NCBI RefSeq assembly: GCF_900880625.1 | Contig: NZ_CAAHFB010000001.1 | Span: forward strand, 2,170,001-2,234,000 | DNA from: Halorhabdus rudnickae | GTDB lineage: Archaea; Halobacteriota; Halobacteria; Halobacteriales; Haloarculaceae | DNA length: 64,000 bases | Reading direction: 5' to 3' | In this document: piece by piece, positions 25,571 to 33,196 of the stretch | Layout of the letters: the number at the start of each line of letters is the position of its first letter | How positions within the stretch are numbered: position 1 is the first letter of the stretch | Made by a program: the position numbers and the translations under genes | The notes under the pieces: model-generated | What the model was told of the DNA's origin: nothing | The model's input: the letters and a program-made list of their open reading frames with translations, nothing else | The model's database searches: none

Positions 25571-26494
25571 TTAGTTCTTCTTTGAGGCGCCCGACTCGAT
25601 ACGGACGTCTGCAGGGATCTGAGGTACCGCGGGAAGATCGACTGATTGTGGTTCGAACTCGTAAGTGAAGCGATACCGGTTTTCAGTGCCGTTCCGTTTG
25701 GCGACAATACGCTCGGTAGCGGACTTGATCAGCCCTTCGGTCGTCATTTGAACGGTTGCGTTGTATGCCACGACGTTCCGGGCCTCGAACAGCTTCCCAG
25801 ATTCATATTGGTCGGCGCGGAGCGTCACGGTATTGTTGGTCTCGCTGTCATCAACACGGATCAGACTGAAGTTTCCGTGCCGGAGCACCCCCCCGAGCGG
25901 ACTCGTTGCTGTCGAGAGAGTACGAAACGAACGGTTGAACAGCGTCGTCCGGTTGCGTCTGTTGTCCAGTGTACTGTTCCCATCTCTGACGGTGTACTGT
26001 CTGACAGTTGTCTCGTTTGCGGCAAGGGCTGTTGTACTGTTCTGTACCTGGTTTTCGATCGTCCGCTGGCCTCGTGTGACGTACCGAATTCGTGTGAGAT
26101 TCGTGTCGGTCGCCACTCGCGTCGATGTCACGACTGAGAAGTTGCGGAGCGTCCTGTTTGTCGTCTGTGTCAGGACGCCCGTTCTGTTTGTCGTCTGTGT
26201 CAGGATACCCGGTGTCTCGATCGCTGCTGTCTTGTGTGTGCGAAGCAGCTGTGTGACGTTGCGGACTCCGGAATCAGTCAGTCCCGCGGGGAACCGATCG
26301 AGTTCGGCCCCGGCGGGTGTTGCCGTTGGTGTCGCTGTCGGTGTCTGTGTCGCTGACGACGTCGGGGAGGTAGCTTCGACTGCTGTCTGTGTCGGTGAGC
26401 CAGTGTCCGATACGCCTGCACAGCCCGACAGACCAACGAGAACGAGCAAAACAACCGCTAAAGCGGCTCTATACGGCTGTTTAGTGGAGGGCAT
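25571..26494 (-). CDS. Haloarchaeal surface lipoprotein (DUF7537-like)
   Basis: A 307-residue exported protein. It has a signal peptide with lipobox LVGLSGCAG (lipidated Cys near residue 25), then a Thr/Pro/Ser-rich linker (about 30-62) of the kind O-glycosylated in haloarchaea, then a beta-rich body with many Asn-x-Thr/Ser sequons (NRT, NLT, NST, NET). The body resembles lipoproteins that carry an LolA/outer-lipoprotein-like fold. An internal ten-residue tandem repeat is at 26154-26213. Substrate unknown. Confidence 0.8.
   Translation of the reverse strand: MPSTKQPYRAALAVVLLVLVGLSGCAGVSDTGSPTQTAVEATSPTSSATQTPTATPTATPAGAELDRFPAGLTDSGVRNVTQLLRTHKTAAIETPGILTQTTNRTGVLTQTTNRTLRNFSVVTSTRVATDTNLTRIRYVTRGQRTIENQVQNSTTALAANETTVRQYTVRDGNSTLDNRRNRTTLFNRSFRTLSTATSPLGGVLRHGNFSLIRVDDSETNNTVTLRADQYESGKLFEARNVVAYNATVQMTTEGLIKSATERIVAKRNGTENRYRFTYEFEPQSVDLPAVPQIPADVRIESGASKKN
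26154..26213 (-). repeat. 30-base tandem duplication inside the lipoprotein gene
   Basis: Two adjacent 30-base units, 27 of 30 bases identical by eye, encode the repeated peptide ILTQTTNRTG / VLTQTTNRTL. Unit length is a multiple of three, so the frame is kept; each unit adds one NRT sequon. Confidence 0.8.
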
Positions 26495-26647
26495 ATAGTA
26501 GGCACTTCGAGAACAGACGGAAAAATACGACGATCCGGCCTTGGCAGCGACGACCTGTTCGATGGATATGCCGCCTCGAACGACCAGCGAATAACATCCA
26601 ACAGCGGTACCTTCTACCTTCTGGGCCGCCCACTGTCTTGACCCACC

Positions 26648-27697
26648 TTAGAAGTGGATCAGCGGCTTGATCATCCCGTCGTCTTTGGTCTCCATCATTT
26701 CGAAGGCCGTCTCGATCTCGTCGAACTCGAACTCGTGGGTGGTCATCTTCGTCGGGTCGACCTTGCCCTGATCGAGCAGGCGCAGTAGGCGCTGGATGCG
26801 CAGGCGACCACCGGGACAGAGATCGTTAACGATGTTGATCTCGCTCATGCCGACACCCCATTCAGCCCGTGGGATATGTCGGAATTCGCCCTCGCCGTGA
26901 TAGCCGACGTTCGAGACCGTCCCGCCGGGTTTGGTCACTTTGATGCAGTCCTGGAATGTCTCGTCTGCACCGAGTGCCTCGATGGCGACATCGACACCCT
27001 CGCCATCAGTGAGTTCCATGATCTCTTCGGCGGGATCAACCTCGCCGAAGTCGACGATGTCGGTCGCGCCGTACTCACGGGCGAGTTCCTGACGCTCGGG
27101 GACGGTCTCGACGGCGATGATCCGGCCGGCGCCCTGCAACTCGGCGCCTTTCGTCGCCATCAGGCCGACGGGTCCCTGCGCGAAGACGGCGACAGTCCCG
27201 CCCATCGGGATGTTCGCCCGCTCGGCGCCGGTGAACCCTGTCGAGAGCATGTCCGCGACGTAGGCCGCCTCGTGGTCGGTGACGCCCTCGGGGATCTTCG
27301 CCATGTTCCCGTCGGCGTCGTTGACGTGGACGTACTCCGCGAAGGTGCCGTCCTTGACGTTGGCGAACTTCCAGCCGCCCAGTGCCTCGTTGGACTGGGA
27401 GGGGTGACCGTCCTGTGCGGCCAGGGAGTTCCAGTCGGGCGTGATTGCGCCGATCGCGACACGATCGCCTTCTTCGAAGTGTTCGACCTCGCTGCCGATC
27501 TCGTCGACGATACCGACTACTTCGTGGCCCAGTGTCAGATCCTCGCGTTCGCCGATCGCGCCGTGAACCGTGTGGCAGTCGGAGGTACAGATCAGGCCCT
27601 CTGTGGGCTCGATGATAGCGTCCATCGGCCCCGGCTCGGGTCGTTCCTTCTCAACGATAGCTGTTTCGCCGACTTCGCTCATAACAAACGCTTTCAT
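26648..27697 (-). CDS. Zinc-dependent alcohol dehydrogenase, TbADH/isopropanol type
   Basis: Medium-chain dehydrogenase of 349 residues. Catalytic zinc ligands are C37, H58 and E59 (GHE), plus Asp in YVADMLSTGFTGAE. The structural zinc loop has no Cys cluster and reads SLAAQDGHPSQSNEALGGWK-FANVKDGTFAEYVHVNDADG, close to the NADP-dependent secondary alcohol dehydrogenases of Thermoanaerobacter and Clostridium. It likely interconverts a secondary alcohol and a ketone, or an aldehyde. Start ATG 27697 (MKAFVMSEVG) is chosen at the conserved strand. It stands alone. Confidence 0.9.
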   Translation of the reverse strand: MKAFVMSEVGETAIVEKERPEPGPMDAIIEPTEGLICTSDCHTVHGAIGEREDLTLGHEVVGIVDEIGSEVEHFEEGDRVAIGAITPDWNSLAAQDGHPSQSNEALGGWKFANVKDGTFAEYVHVNDADGNMAKIPEGVTDHEAAYVADMLSTGFTGAERANIPMGGTVAVFAQGPVGLMATKGAELQGAGRIIAVETVPERQELAREYGATDIVDFGEVDPAEEIMELTDGEGVDVAIEALGADETFQDCIKVTKPGGTVSNVGYHGEGEFRHIPRAEWGVGMSEINIVNDLCPGGRLRIQRLLRLLDQGKVDPTKMTTHEFEFDEIETAFEMMETKDDGMIKPLIHF

Positions 27698-27859
27698 AGT
27701 GTGAACAGTCATACGTTCGGTCGCATCCCTTATAAAGATCGGTTCAATTCCAACTTTCTAGGAATTATCTAACGATCCGACCTGTTCTCGGTGCTAGTCA
27801 TGGGCCACAGTTACATGGGAGGGCGACGATGATCCGTCGACGATGATGGGATTCGACCG

Positions 27860-28729
27860 GTGGCGGAGCCGATGATCGCGGAGACGTTCGTCGACCTCAT
27901 CGGTGAGAACGTCGTCGTCCAGGCGCTGGTTGGCGGGGTCGTTATTGCGTCGTTCAACCTCCTTGGCGCGTCGCTCGTGTTAGTATGGCGCGACCCGAGC
28001 GAGCGCGCCCTGGACGGTGCCCTGGGCTTTGCAGCCGGGGTGATGATGGCCGCAGCGTTCACCAGTCTGATTGTCCCCGGGATCGATGCGACCGCGATTC
28101 TGGTGCCGGGCGTTCCCGCAGACGGACTCCTTCGGCCCCTGCCCGTTTTGATCGGTATCGCGCTGGGCGTGCTAGTCCTGGACCGCGGTGACGCCCTCGT
28201 CCCGCACGCCCACATCCTGTTGACCGGCCGCAAGCGCGCCGATGCCGCCAGCCAGTCCGAACAGCTTCCCATCGACGACCCGCGGATCGCCTCCGTACTG
28301 TTGTTCATTCTGGCGATCACTCTTCATAACGTGCCGGAGGGGCTGGCTGTCGGTGTCGGGTTCGGATCGGGCGAGGTCGGCAGTGCGCTCGCGTTGATGC
28401 TTGCGATCGGCATCCAGAACGTCCCGGAGGGGCTGGCGGTCTCGATCGCTGCCATCAACGCCGGGCTCGATCGACGACTCTACGCCGCTATCGCGGGGGT
28501 CCGTGCAGGCGTCGTGGAGATTCCGCTTGCCGTGATCGGTGCCATGTCGGTGACGGTCGTCGAACCGTTGTTGCCCTACGCGATGGGGTTTGCAGCGGGC
28601 GCAATGTTGTTCGTCATCTCAGACGAGATCGTCCCTGAGACTCACACTCACGGTCACGAGCGCATCGCAACACTTGGGACGATGGCTGGCATCCTCGTCA
28701 TGCTGTATCTGGACGTCGCGCTGGGGTAG
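27860..28729 (+). CDS. ZIP-family divalent metal transporter (ZupT-like)
   Basis: A 289-residue membrane protein with about eight helices. The two pore helices carry the signature motifs HNVPEGLAVGVGFGSGEVGS and IQNVPEGLAVSIAAINAG, with metal-coordinating His, Asn, Pro-Glu and Gly. A His-rich patch PETHTHGHERI lies in the last loop. It probably imports zinc, iron or manganese. GTG 27860 is used; ATG 27872 is an alternative. Unlike the ZIP-like protein at 9366, its motifs are intact. Confidence 0.92.
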   Translation: MAEPMIAETFVDLIGENVVVQALVGGVVIASFNLLGASLVLVWRDPSERALDGALGFAAGVMMAAAFTSLIVPGIDATAILVPGVPADGLLRPLPVLIGIALGVLVLDRGDALVPHAHILLTGRKRADAASQSEQLPIDDPRIASVLLFILAITLHNVPEGLAVGVGFGSGEVGSALALMLAIGIQNVPEGLAVSIAAINAGLDRRLYAAIAGVRAGVVEIPLAVIGAMSVTVVEPLLPYAMGFAAGAMLFVISDEIVPETHTHGHERIATLGTMAGILVMLYLDVALG

Positions 28730-28757
28730 CCCAGGAAACGTTACCGTCCCGTCGCCG

Positions 28758-29612
28758 TCAGATCCGTCCGCCCATCGCTCCGGCCGAGTCGCGACCGCCA
28801 CCGAGTTGGTTGAAGTCCATATCCTCGAAGAACTCGGGTGCTTCGTCCTCGGTCGCGTAGACGTACAGCGCGGTCTTGGCGATCCCGGTCAGTGCCTGGC
28901 CGATCAGGTACGACAGCACGATGGCCGTGCCACCGATCGCGATTGTCACCAGCATCCCTGCGAGTCCCGCGCCTGCAAACGTCAGAAACGTCACGGCTGC
29001 CACGGCGAAGCCACCGAGTACGAGCACGAACGTGACGATGGAAATCGCCGATAGTGTCCCCAGCGACTCGCCCCACGTCCGCTTGATCGTGCGGCCGCTC
29101 TGTTTGAACATCCCCGTGACGGTGGGGTCCTCGAAGACGATCACCGGGACGACGAAGTAGGTCATCACGCCCCACGCGAGACTGAAGAGGGTTGCCAGGA
29201 TCGCCCCGCCGATCTCACTCGACTCTTCGATCCCCCGGATGATCACACCGACGATCGCCGCGATGACTGACCACGCGAGCAGTTGCCAGCGCTTCTCCCA
29301 GGCGATTGTCAGGCTTCCCCGAACTGTCGGCTCCTCGCCCCGGAAGGTCTCTCTGGTCGCCGCAATTAGCGCTGCTGTAAAAAACGAGGCGACGAACGTC
29401 TCGACGACGTAGATGACGAACAGCGTCGCGTACAAGATCGGCCCCGATCCGAGATCGGCCACGAACAACCCGCCAAAGACCGTCATGACGAACGCCAACC
29501 CGGCGAGCCCACCTAACAGCGGGAACGCCAGCAGTCTCGGGTATGCCCGCAACACCCGGCCGCTGCGCCGTGCCAATCCGAACCCGATCGAGATCCGTCT
29601 GAAGATACCCAT
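28758..29612 (-). CDS. DUF6159-type membrane protein
   Basis: A 284-residue protein with about six helices. It has an N-terminal basic amphipathic segment MGIFRRISIGFGLARRSGRV, a conserved cytoplasmic block FKQSGRTIKRTWGESLGTLS, and a soluble acidic C-terminus. The family is common in haloarchaea and other archaea, without known function. It converges on the ZIP gene (28 bases between stops). Confidence 0.78.
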   Translation of the reverse strand: MGIFRRISIGFGLARRSGRVLRAYPRLLAFPLLGGLAGLAFVMTVFGGLFVADLGSGPILYATLFVIYVVETFVASFFTAALIAATRETFRGEEPTVRGSLTIAWEKRWQLLAWSVIAAIVGVIIRGIEESSEIGGAILATLFSLAWGVMTYFVVPVIVFEDPTVTGMFKQSGRTIKRTWGESLGTLSAISIVTFVLVLGGFAVAAVTFLTFAGAGLAGMLVTIAIGGTAIVLSYLIGQALTGIAKTALYVYATEDEAPEFFEDMDFNQLGGGRDSAGAMGGRI

Positions 29613-29648
29613 AGTTCAGACTGTCTGTCTCAGGTCGCTCATATGAAA

Positions 29649-29768
29649 CTATCTGTTCTGTCTCTCGCGATATTCCTTGACGAACAGCGCGACGATCATC
29701 ACTGTCAACACGATCAGGGACTCACAGACGACGGTGCTCTGCGAGCAGACCCACCGGAATCTGACCAC
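29649..29768 (-). CDS. Possible 39-residue membrane protein
   Basis: GTG 29768 opens a short frame that ends with a hydrophobic helix and a charged tail, STVVCESLIVLTVMIVALFV then KEYRERQNR. The shape is that of a small membrane protein and it lies 36 bases upstream of the DUF6159 gene on the same strand. There is no other support. The remaining sequence between 29613 and 29872 shows nothing. Confidence 0.3.
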   Translation of the reverse strand: MVRFRWVCSQSTVVCESLIVLTVMIVALFVKEYRERQNR

Positions 29769-29872
29769 TCCATGCAGTTCCTGAAGGCAATCGTCAGACC
29801 TACCTGACGTCCCTCGATCCGACGTGCCGCTCGTGTCCTGCCAGCGGCTGCATCCCAGTGGCCCCTCCTTCG

Positions 29873-30268
29873 CTACGGGAATGGATCCCGCCGGCCGGCC
29901 GTACCGTCGTGGCGGTGGTGCAGTGTGATGGGATTGTCATCCGGGTCGGCGACGGTGGCCATATCACAGACCTCCGTTTCCATCGGTTCCTGGAGGACGG
30001 TTCCTCCCGCGGCGCTGACCTCCTCGATGGCTGCCTCGACGTCATCGACGGAGAGGGCGACGGCCGCGCCGCCCGCGTTCGGCCCCTGGTCCCCCTCGAA
30101 ATCGAGTTCGTTCAGCGCGAGCGTGGTGGGTTCGACGGCGAATTCGGCCCAGCCGAACTCCGCGAGGTGCTCTTCCAGATCGAGGCCCAGCGTATCCCGA
30201 TAAAAGGGCAGAGCGGTCTCCAGGTCGGTGACGTTGTACATGATGAAGTCGACTGCTCTCGCTTCCAT
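29873..30268 (-). CDS. VOC-superfamily (glyoxalase-like) protein
   Basis: A 131-residue single-chain member of the vicinal oxygen chelate fold with two beta-alpha-beta-beta-beta units. The first is VDFIMYNVTDLETALPFYRD and the second AAVALSVDDVEAAIEEVSAA, followed by VADPDDNPITLHHRHDG. Metal ligands of true glyoxalase I are not all evident, so it may bind or modify a small molecule. ATG 30268 (MEARAVDF) is preferred over 30283. It flanks the island boundary and looks chromosomal. Confidence 0.85.
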   Translation of the reverse strand: MEARAVDFIMYNVTDLETALPFYRDTLGLDLEEHLAEFGWAEFAVEPTTLALNELDFEGDQGPNAGGAAVALSVDDVEAAIEEVSAAGGTVLQEPMETEVCDMATVADPDDNPITLHHRHDGTAGRRDPFP

Positions 30269-30346
30269 AACGGTCCGTCCCATCGACCCCGGCCTTCATC
30301 AGTGTACCGACAGTTCAACCGGGCGTGTTCGAAGTGACGATCCCAT

Positions 30347-30424
30347 CTACCCGTACTTGTAGGAGACGCCGCTCCCGTTCTCGGGGTACTCCCAGACGAC
30401 GTTGCCCTGGCGGTCCTATCGACG
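30347..30424 (-). pseudogene. Displaced 3' end of a fixX ferredoxin gene (left repeat)
   Basis: The minus strand reads DRQGNVVWEYPENGSGVSYK-YG and a stop, matching the last residues of FixX encoded at 40938. An in-frame stop directly precedes the homology and a 3-base deletion separates the weaker part. It has no start and cannot be functional. It marks the left boundary of the island. Confidence 0.85.
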
Positions 30425-30655
30425 ACCGAGTCTGTTTCGGTGGTGCTCGTCGATCCACTCGCAGCACGTCTCAAAGTTCTTGGCACCGGCGTTTTCAGCG
30501 ATATCTCGTAGGGAGCCGATGCTGATCGAATCGTGAGCCGGAACCGTCACAATGCTTGGGTCCGTGTCTTCGGGGCTGTCCGGTGGATCCCAGCGCAAGA
30601 TGAGCTGGTCTCTCGTCGTCCGGACGTGTCGAAATCCGCTGACGACTGACCGCAT
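30416..30655 (-). CDS. HicA-like toxin with altered N-terminus
   Basis: A 79-residue protein whose body matches the HicA mRNA-interferase fold: GFRHVRTTRDQLILRWDPP, then VTVPAHDSISIGSLRDIAEN and AGAKNFETCCEWIDEHH. HicA normally has an N-terminal helix that holds the body of the fold before this point and a catalytic His in a SHxxL-type strand; here that position reads RDQLILRW, so the catalytic His is not evident. The usual first ~15 residues are missing and an in-frame stop lies 33 bases upstream of the ATG. No HicB antitoxin gene is adjacent. It is probably a decayed or non-toxic remnant. Confidence 0.65.
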   Translation of the reverse strand: MRSVVSGFRHVRTTRDQLILRWDPPDSPEDTDPSIVTVPAHDSISIGSLRDIAENAGAKNFETCCEWIDEHHRNRLGRR

Positions 30656-30687
30656 CTTCTTGTATGGGAGCAGAGTCAGCCCAGTTC

Positions 30688-30885
30688 ATGCCAAATCTGT
30701 ATCTCTTGGGTTGGTTGATTGTCGTCGAAGTGGCTGCACACTGAGACTGCTACTGCAGGGACTATCCCAGCGATCCGCGCTGGCAACGTGCCGAGAAACT
30801 GATCGAGATGATCTGCACTGAGCAGGGTCTTTCTTTCCCAGAGGCAATCGTGCAGGTCGACTCTGACTGGTCGGAACCGTCGTGA
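30688..30885 (+). pseudogene. Short frame with an internal TGA
   Basis: ATG 30688 opens MPNLYLLGWLIVVEVAAH, meets TGA at 30742-30744, and then reads in the same frame as protein-like sequence DCYCRDYPSDPRWQRAEKLI then EMICTEQGLSFPEAIVQVDS before TGA at 30883. Selenocysteine use is not expected in haloarchaea, so this looks like a gene with a nonsense mutation. Family unknown. The remaining bases to 31218 show no supported gene. Confidence 0.3.
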
Positions 30886-31218
30886 GCGCATGACTAATTG
30901 GAGTCCAGATCGTCGGCATGCACGTCAGACTGACGAGATGGATGCTTAAGCGCGGATTGCGATTCCGAAGTTGCGATGTCAAACTATCTGCGATAGGTCT
31001 CGACCTCGAAGAACAACTGGGAATGCTCTCACGCTGGATAGATCGTAGAATGGGTCAGAGTATACGGAATTACTGCGAAAGCAGCGGTGCTTGCACAAAG
31101 AAACGGATTATGGTATTAACAAGACGGAGAGTGCTCTTGTTGTTGTAATAATGGACAGATCAAAGGATATTGGGGGAGGGGAAAGATTTTATACGTTTAG
31201 TTGGTCTCGAAACGAGAT

Positions 31219-31713
31219 ATGGCAATCCCTTGGGATTTTATGGTATCGATTGCGACACCGGCTTCTGTTTTCGTACTTGCGTACCAATTGAGGCAGAGAC
31301 ACAGGCAATTCAGAACGGAATTTGAAGACAAACTGACGAGTGACTATCGAGACATTGTATACGAGATTCCTGTGGATTCTTTGCTCCAAAATTCCCACTC
31401 TGACGGTTATGAGGGTGAACTGAAAGACTACTACCGATATATCGACCTCACCAATGATCAGATTCACATGAGGCAGAACGGTCGTGTAAGTAAATCTACG
31501 TGGGAGAACTGGAGAGCGGGGATTGAAACGATTTTTGGTCGGGAAGATTTTGAGGCGGCCTGGAAAGAGATCAAGGAAAGGGCGCCGGACAGTTACAATG
31601 AGATTCGAGACTTTGAGGATTCGGAGAAACCAGATGATCCCTATTACTGGGAACACCCTTGGCGTGCTCAGATCCAGGAGTGGTGGTATACTATTCGGAA
31701 TGACATAATATAG
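31219..31713 (+). CDS. Membrane-anchored protein, DUF4760-like
   Basis: A 164-residue protein. One N-terminal helix (FMVSIATPASVFVLAYQL) is followed by a charged helical stretch (RQRHRQFRTEFEDKLTSDYR) and a cytoplasmic alpha-helical body with conserved-looking Trp and Tyr (RVSKSTWENWRAGIETIF). The helix-plus-charged-coil architecture resembles DUF4760 proteins, often found in phage and defence neighbourhoods. ATG 31219 is chosen; TTG 31201 is an alternative. Codon use is AT-richer than the flanks. Confidence 0.6.
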   Translation: MAIPWDFMVSIATPASVFVLAYQLRQRHRQFRTEFEDKLTSDYRDIVYEIPVDSLLQNSHSDGYEGELKDYYRYIDLTNDQIHMRQNGRVSKSTWENWRAGIETIFGREDFEAAWKEIKERAPDSYNEIRDFEDSEKPDDPYYWEHPWRAQIQEWWYTIRNDII

Positions 31714-31743
31714 TCCGAGGAAAGCTAATCTCAACTCTTCTAA

Positions 31744-32052
31744 TTAGCCATCCTTATAGAGATTTTCCGGAAGACGGCGCCATACGTATTGATTCACCAC
31801 GGCCTGCAGTGGAGAAGGGAATGTAACAATAACGCCGGTGAGGAAAGGACCGATTCCGATTCCAAGATAAATCCTAACCGGAACACCCGAATCCCTAGTG
31901 ATGCCAAGCGAAAATCCTACATAGAACGCGAACAGGACGAATGCCGCGAGAATTAATGTAAACCCACCAATTGCGAGTATTTCAGGAACCGTGTTCGAAT
32001 ATCGCTTCAATAGGCTCCAGAAGTCACAGTAAAACTCTTTCACAGCAGTCAA
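31744..32052 (-). CDS. Two-helix membrane protein of unknown function
   Basis: A 102-residue protein with hydrophobic helices at about residues 23-49 and 56-80 joined by a short loop, and a basic C-terminal tail VNQYVWRRLPENLYKDG. No known family is recognised. It ends 31 bases after the convergent DUF4760-like gene and starts 10 bases after the stop of the HEPN-like gene on the same strand, so it may be its operon partner. Confidence 0.55.
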   Translation of the reverse strand: MTAVKEFYCDFWSLLKRYSNTVPEILAIGGFTLILAAFVLFAFYVGFSLGITRDSGVPVRIYLGIGIGPFLTGVIVTFPSPLQAVVNQYVWRRLPENLYKDG

Positions 32053-32062
32053 CCACGATCAC

Positions 32063-32950
32063 CTACTCTTCCTCAAGATATGCGATTGCTTCATCAGCTC
32101 GAAAACCAGGAATATGGTAGCCTCCTGCCTGATTACTATTGCTCACAAAAGAGAGGTCATTTGCGATTTGACGAACACGCGTATCCGAGACATCAGCTGG
32201 TTCACTATACCAGCCTGAAGAGGCTCCTTGGTTCTCAATATTTTCGAGATCAGTAGCCGCAAGACGACCTAGCATTAGTACAATAATTCGCTCGTCTGTA
32301 GCTAAATCTTCAAACTCTGCCCCGGGACGAATATCTTCACCAAAGACTTGAACCCTCCCTTCAAGCACTTCAAGAACAGCTTGGCGATCAAAATCATCAC
32401 GACTAGTTTCCAACTCAGTCAATGGATTACCGTCTGAAACCGGTGCCGAGAGTTCTTCGATGAGATCTCCGACTTCTTCCATATCATCCGTATGGTCCCC
32501 ATCCCCGTAGACACGCAGTACCTCTGCCAGCATCCAAGAACACATCGCGATTCCTGCCTGTGTGTCTGCATAGTTCACGGGAACTCGAAGGTTAACATGA
32601 ACTGAATCCCGGTTATTTCGGATATCGTAAGCTGCCCGAATCGTACGAGGGATTTGGAGACGGATACTATCAACCTCATTTAGTCCAATCTGTCCATTAA
32701 GACAATCATTGATGAAATCATCCACAGCGGGATGATCTTGTATTCCTTCACCCATTTGATCAAGCAGTATATTTACCATATTTTCACAAAAATTGCCAAT
32801 GTGTGTACCCGCTTCATCATACTCACCCTCTTGAAGTCGTCCTTGCATCCGTTGATAATGGTCAAGAAGCCGCTCAACAGACTCCTCATGTAGTTCTCCA
32901 TCTAATAATTCCCGTTGAACGCGTTCAAGACTCATCACACCGGCTAACAT
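32063..32950 (-). CDS. HEPN-like protein, possible abortive-infection type
   Basis: A 295-residue acidic protein. The helical core (about residues 20-160) carries DEAGTHIGNFCENMVNILLD and then IRNNRDSVHVN. The R111-x6-H118 spacing recalls the Rx4-6H motif of HEPN ribonucleases. After it comes MCSWMLAEVLRVYGDGDHTD, a block I associate with uncharacterised proteins near defence genes. A C-terminal region (about 190-295) looks like a winged helix. A TATA-like ATTATAAG lies about 20-28 bases before ATG 32950, which fixes the start. It is divergent from the helicase gene. RNase function is inferred from one motif only. Confidence 0.6.
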   Translation of the reverse strand: MLAGVMSLERVQRELLDGELHEESVERLLDHYQRMQGRLQEGEYDEAGTHIGNFCENMVNILLDQMGEGIQDHPAVDDFINDCLNGQIGLNEVDSIRLQIPRTIRAAYDIRNNRDSVHVNLRVPVNYADTQAGIAMCSWMLAEVLRVYGDGDHTDDMEEVGDLIEELSAPVSDGNPLTELETSRDDFDRQAVLEVLEGRVQVFGEDIRPGAEFEDLATDERIIVLMLGRLAATDLENIENQGASSGWYSEPADVSDTRVRQIANDLSFVSNSNQAGGYHIPGFRADEAIAYLEEE

Positions 32951-33196
32951 AGAGCACCCACTTATAATGCTAGGAGGATAGGCAAGGAGCCAATAGAAGT
33001 GAAGTCAGGTTAAAGGTACTGGGGATAGTTGCCATGAAGAAAATAACAATTTATCTACTGCCCATCGGACTTAGGCTACTCACAATCGGATTCGCCTACT
33101 CTTCTGAGGGGACGAGCCAAAGAATGTGTCATCGAAATATCTAAGTGTTTGGCACGTAACAGAATCAATTAACGAAGCGGATATCTACCCCAAAGC

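Noticed and set aside
30688-30885. Selenocysteine at the internal TGA
   Set aside because: Haloarchaea are not known to use selenocysteine and no SECIS-like stem was seen; nonsense mutation is simpler.
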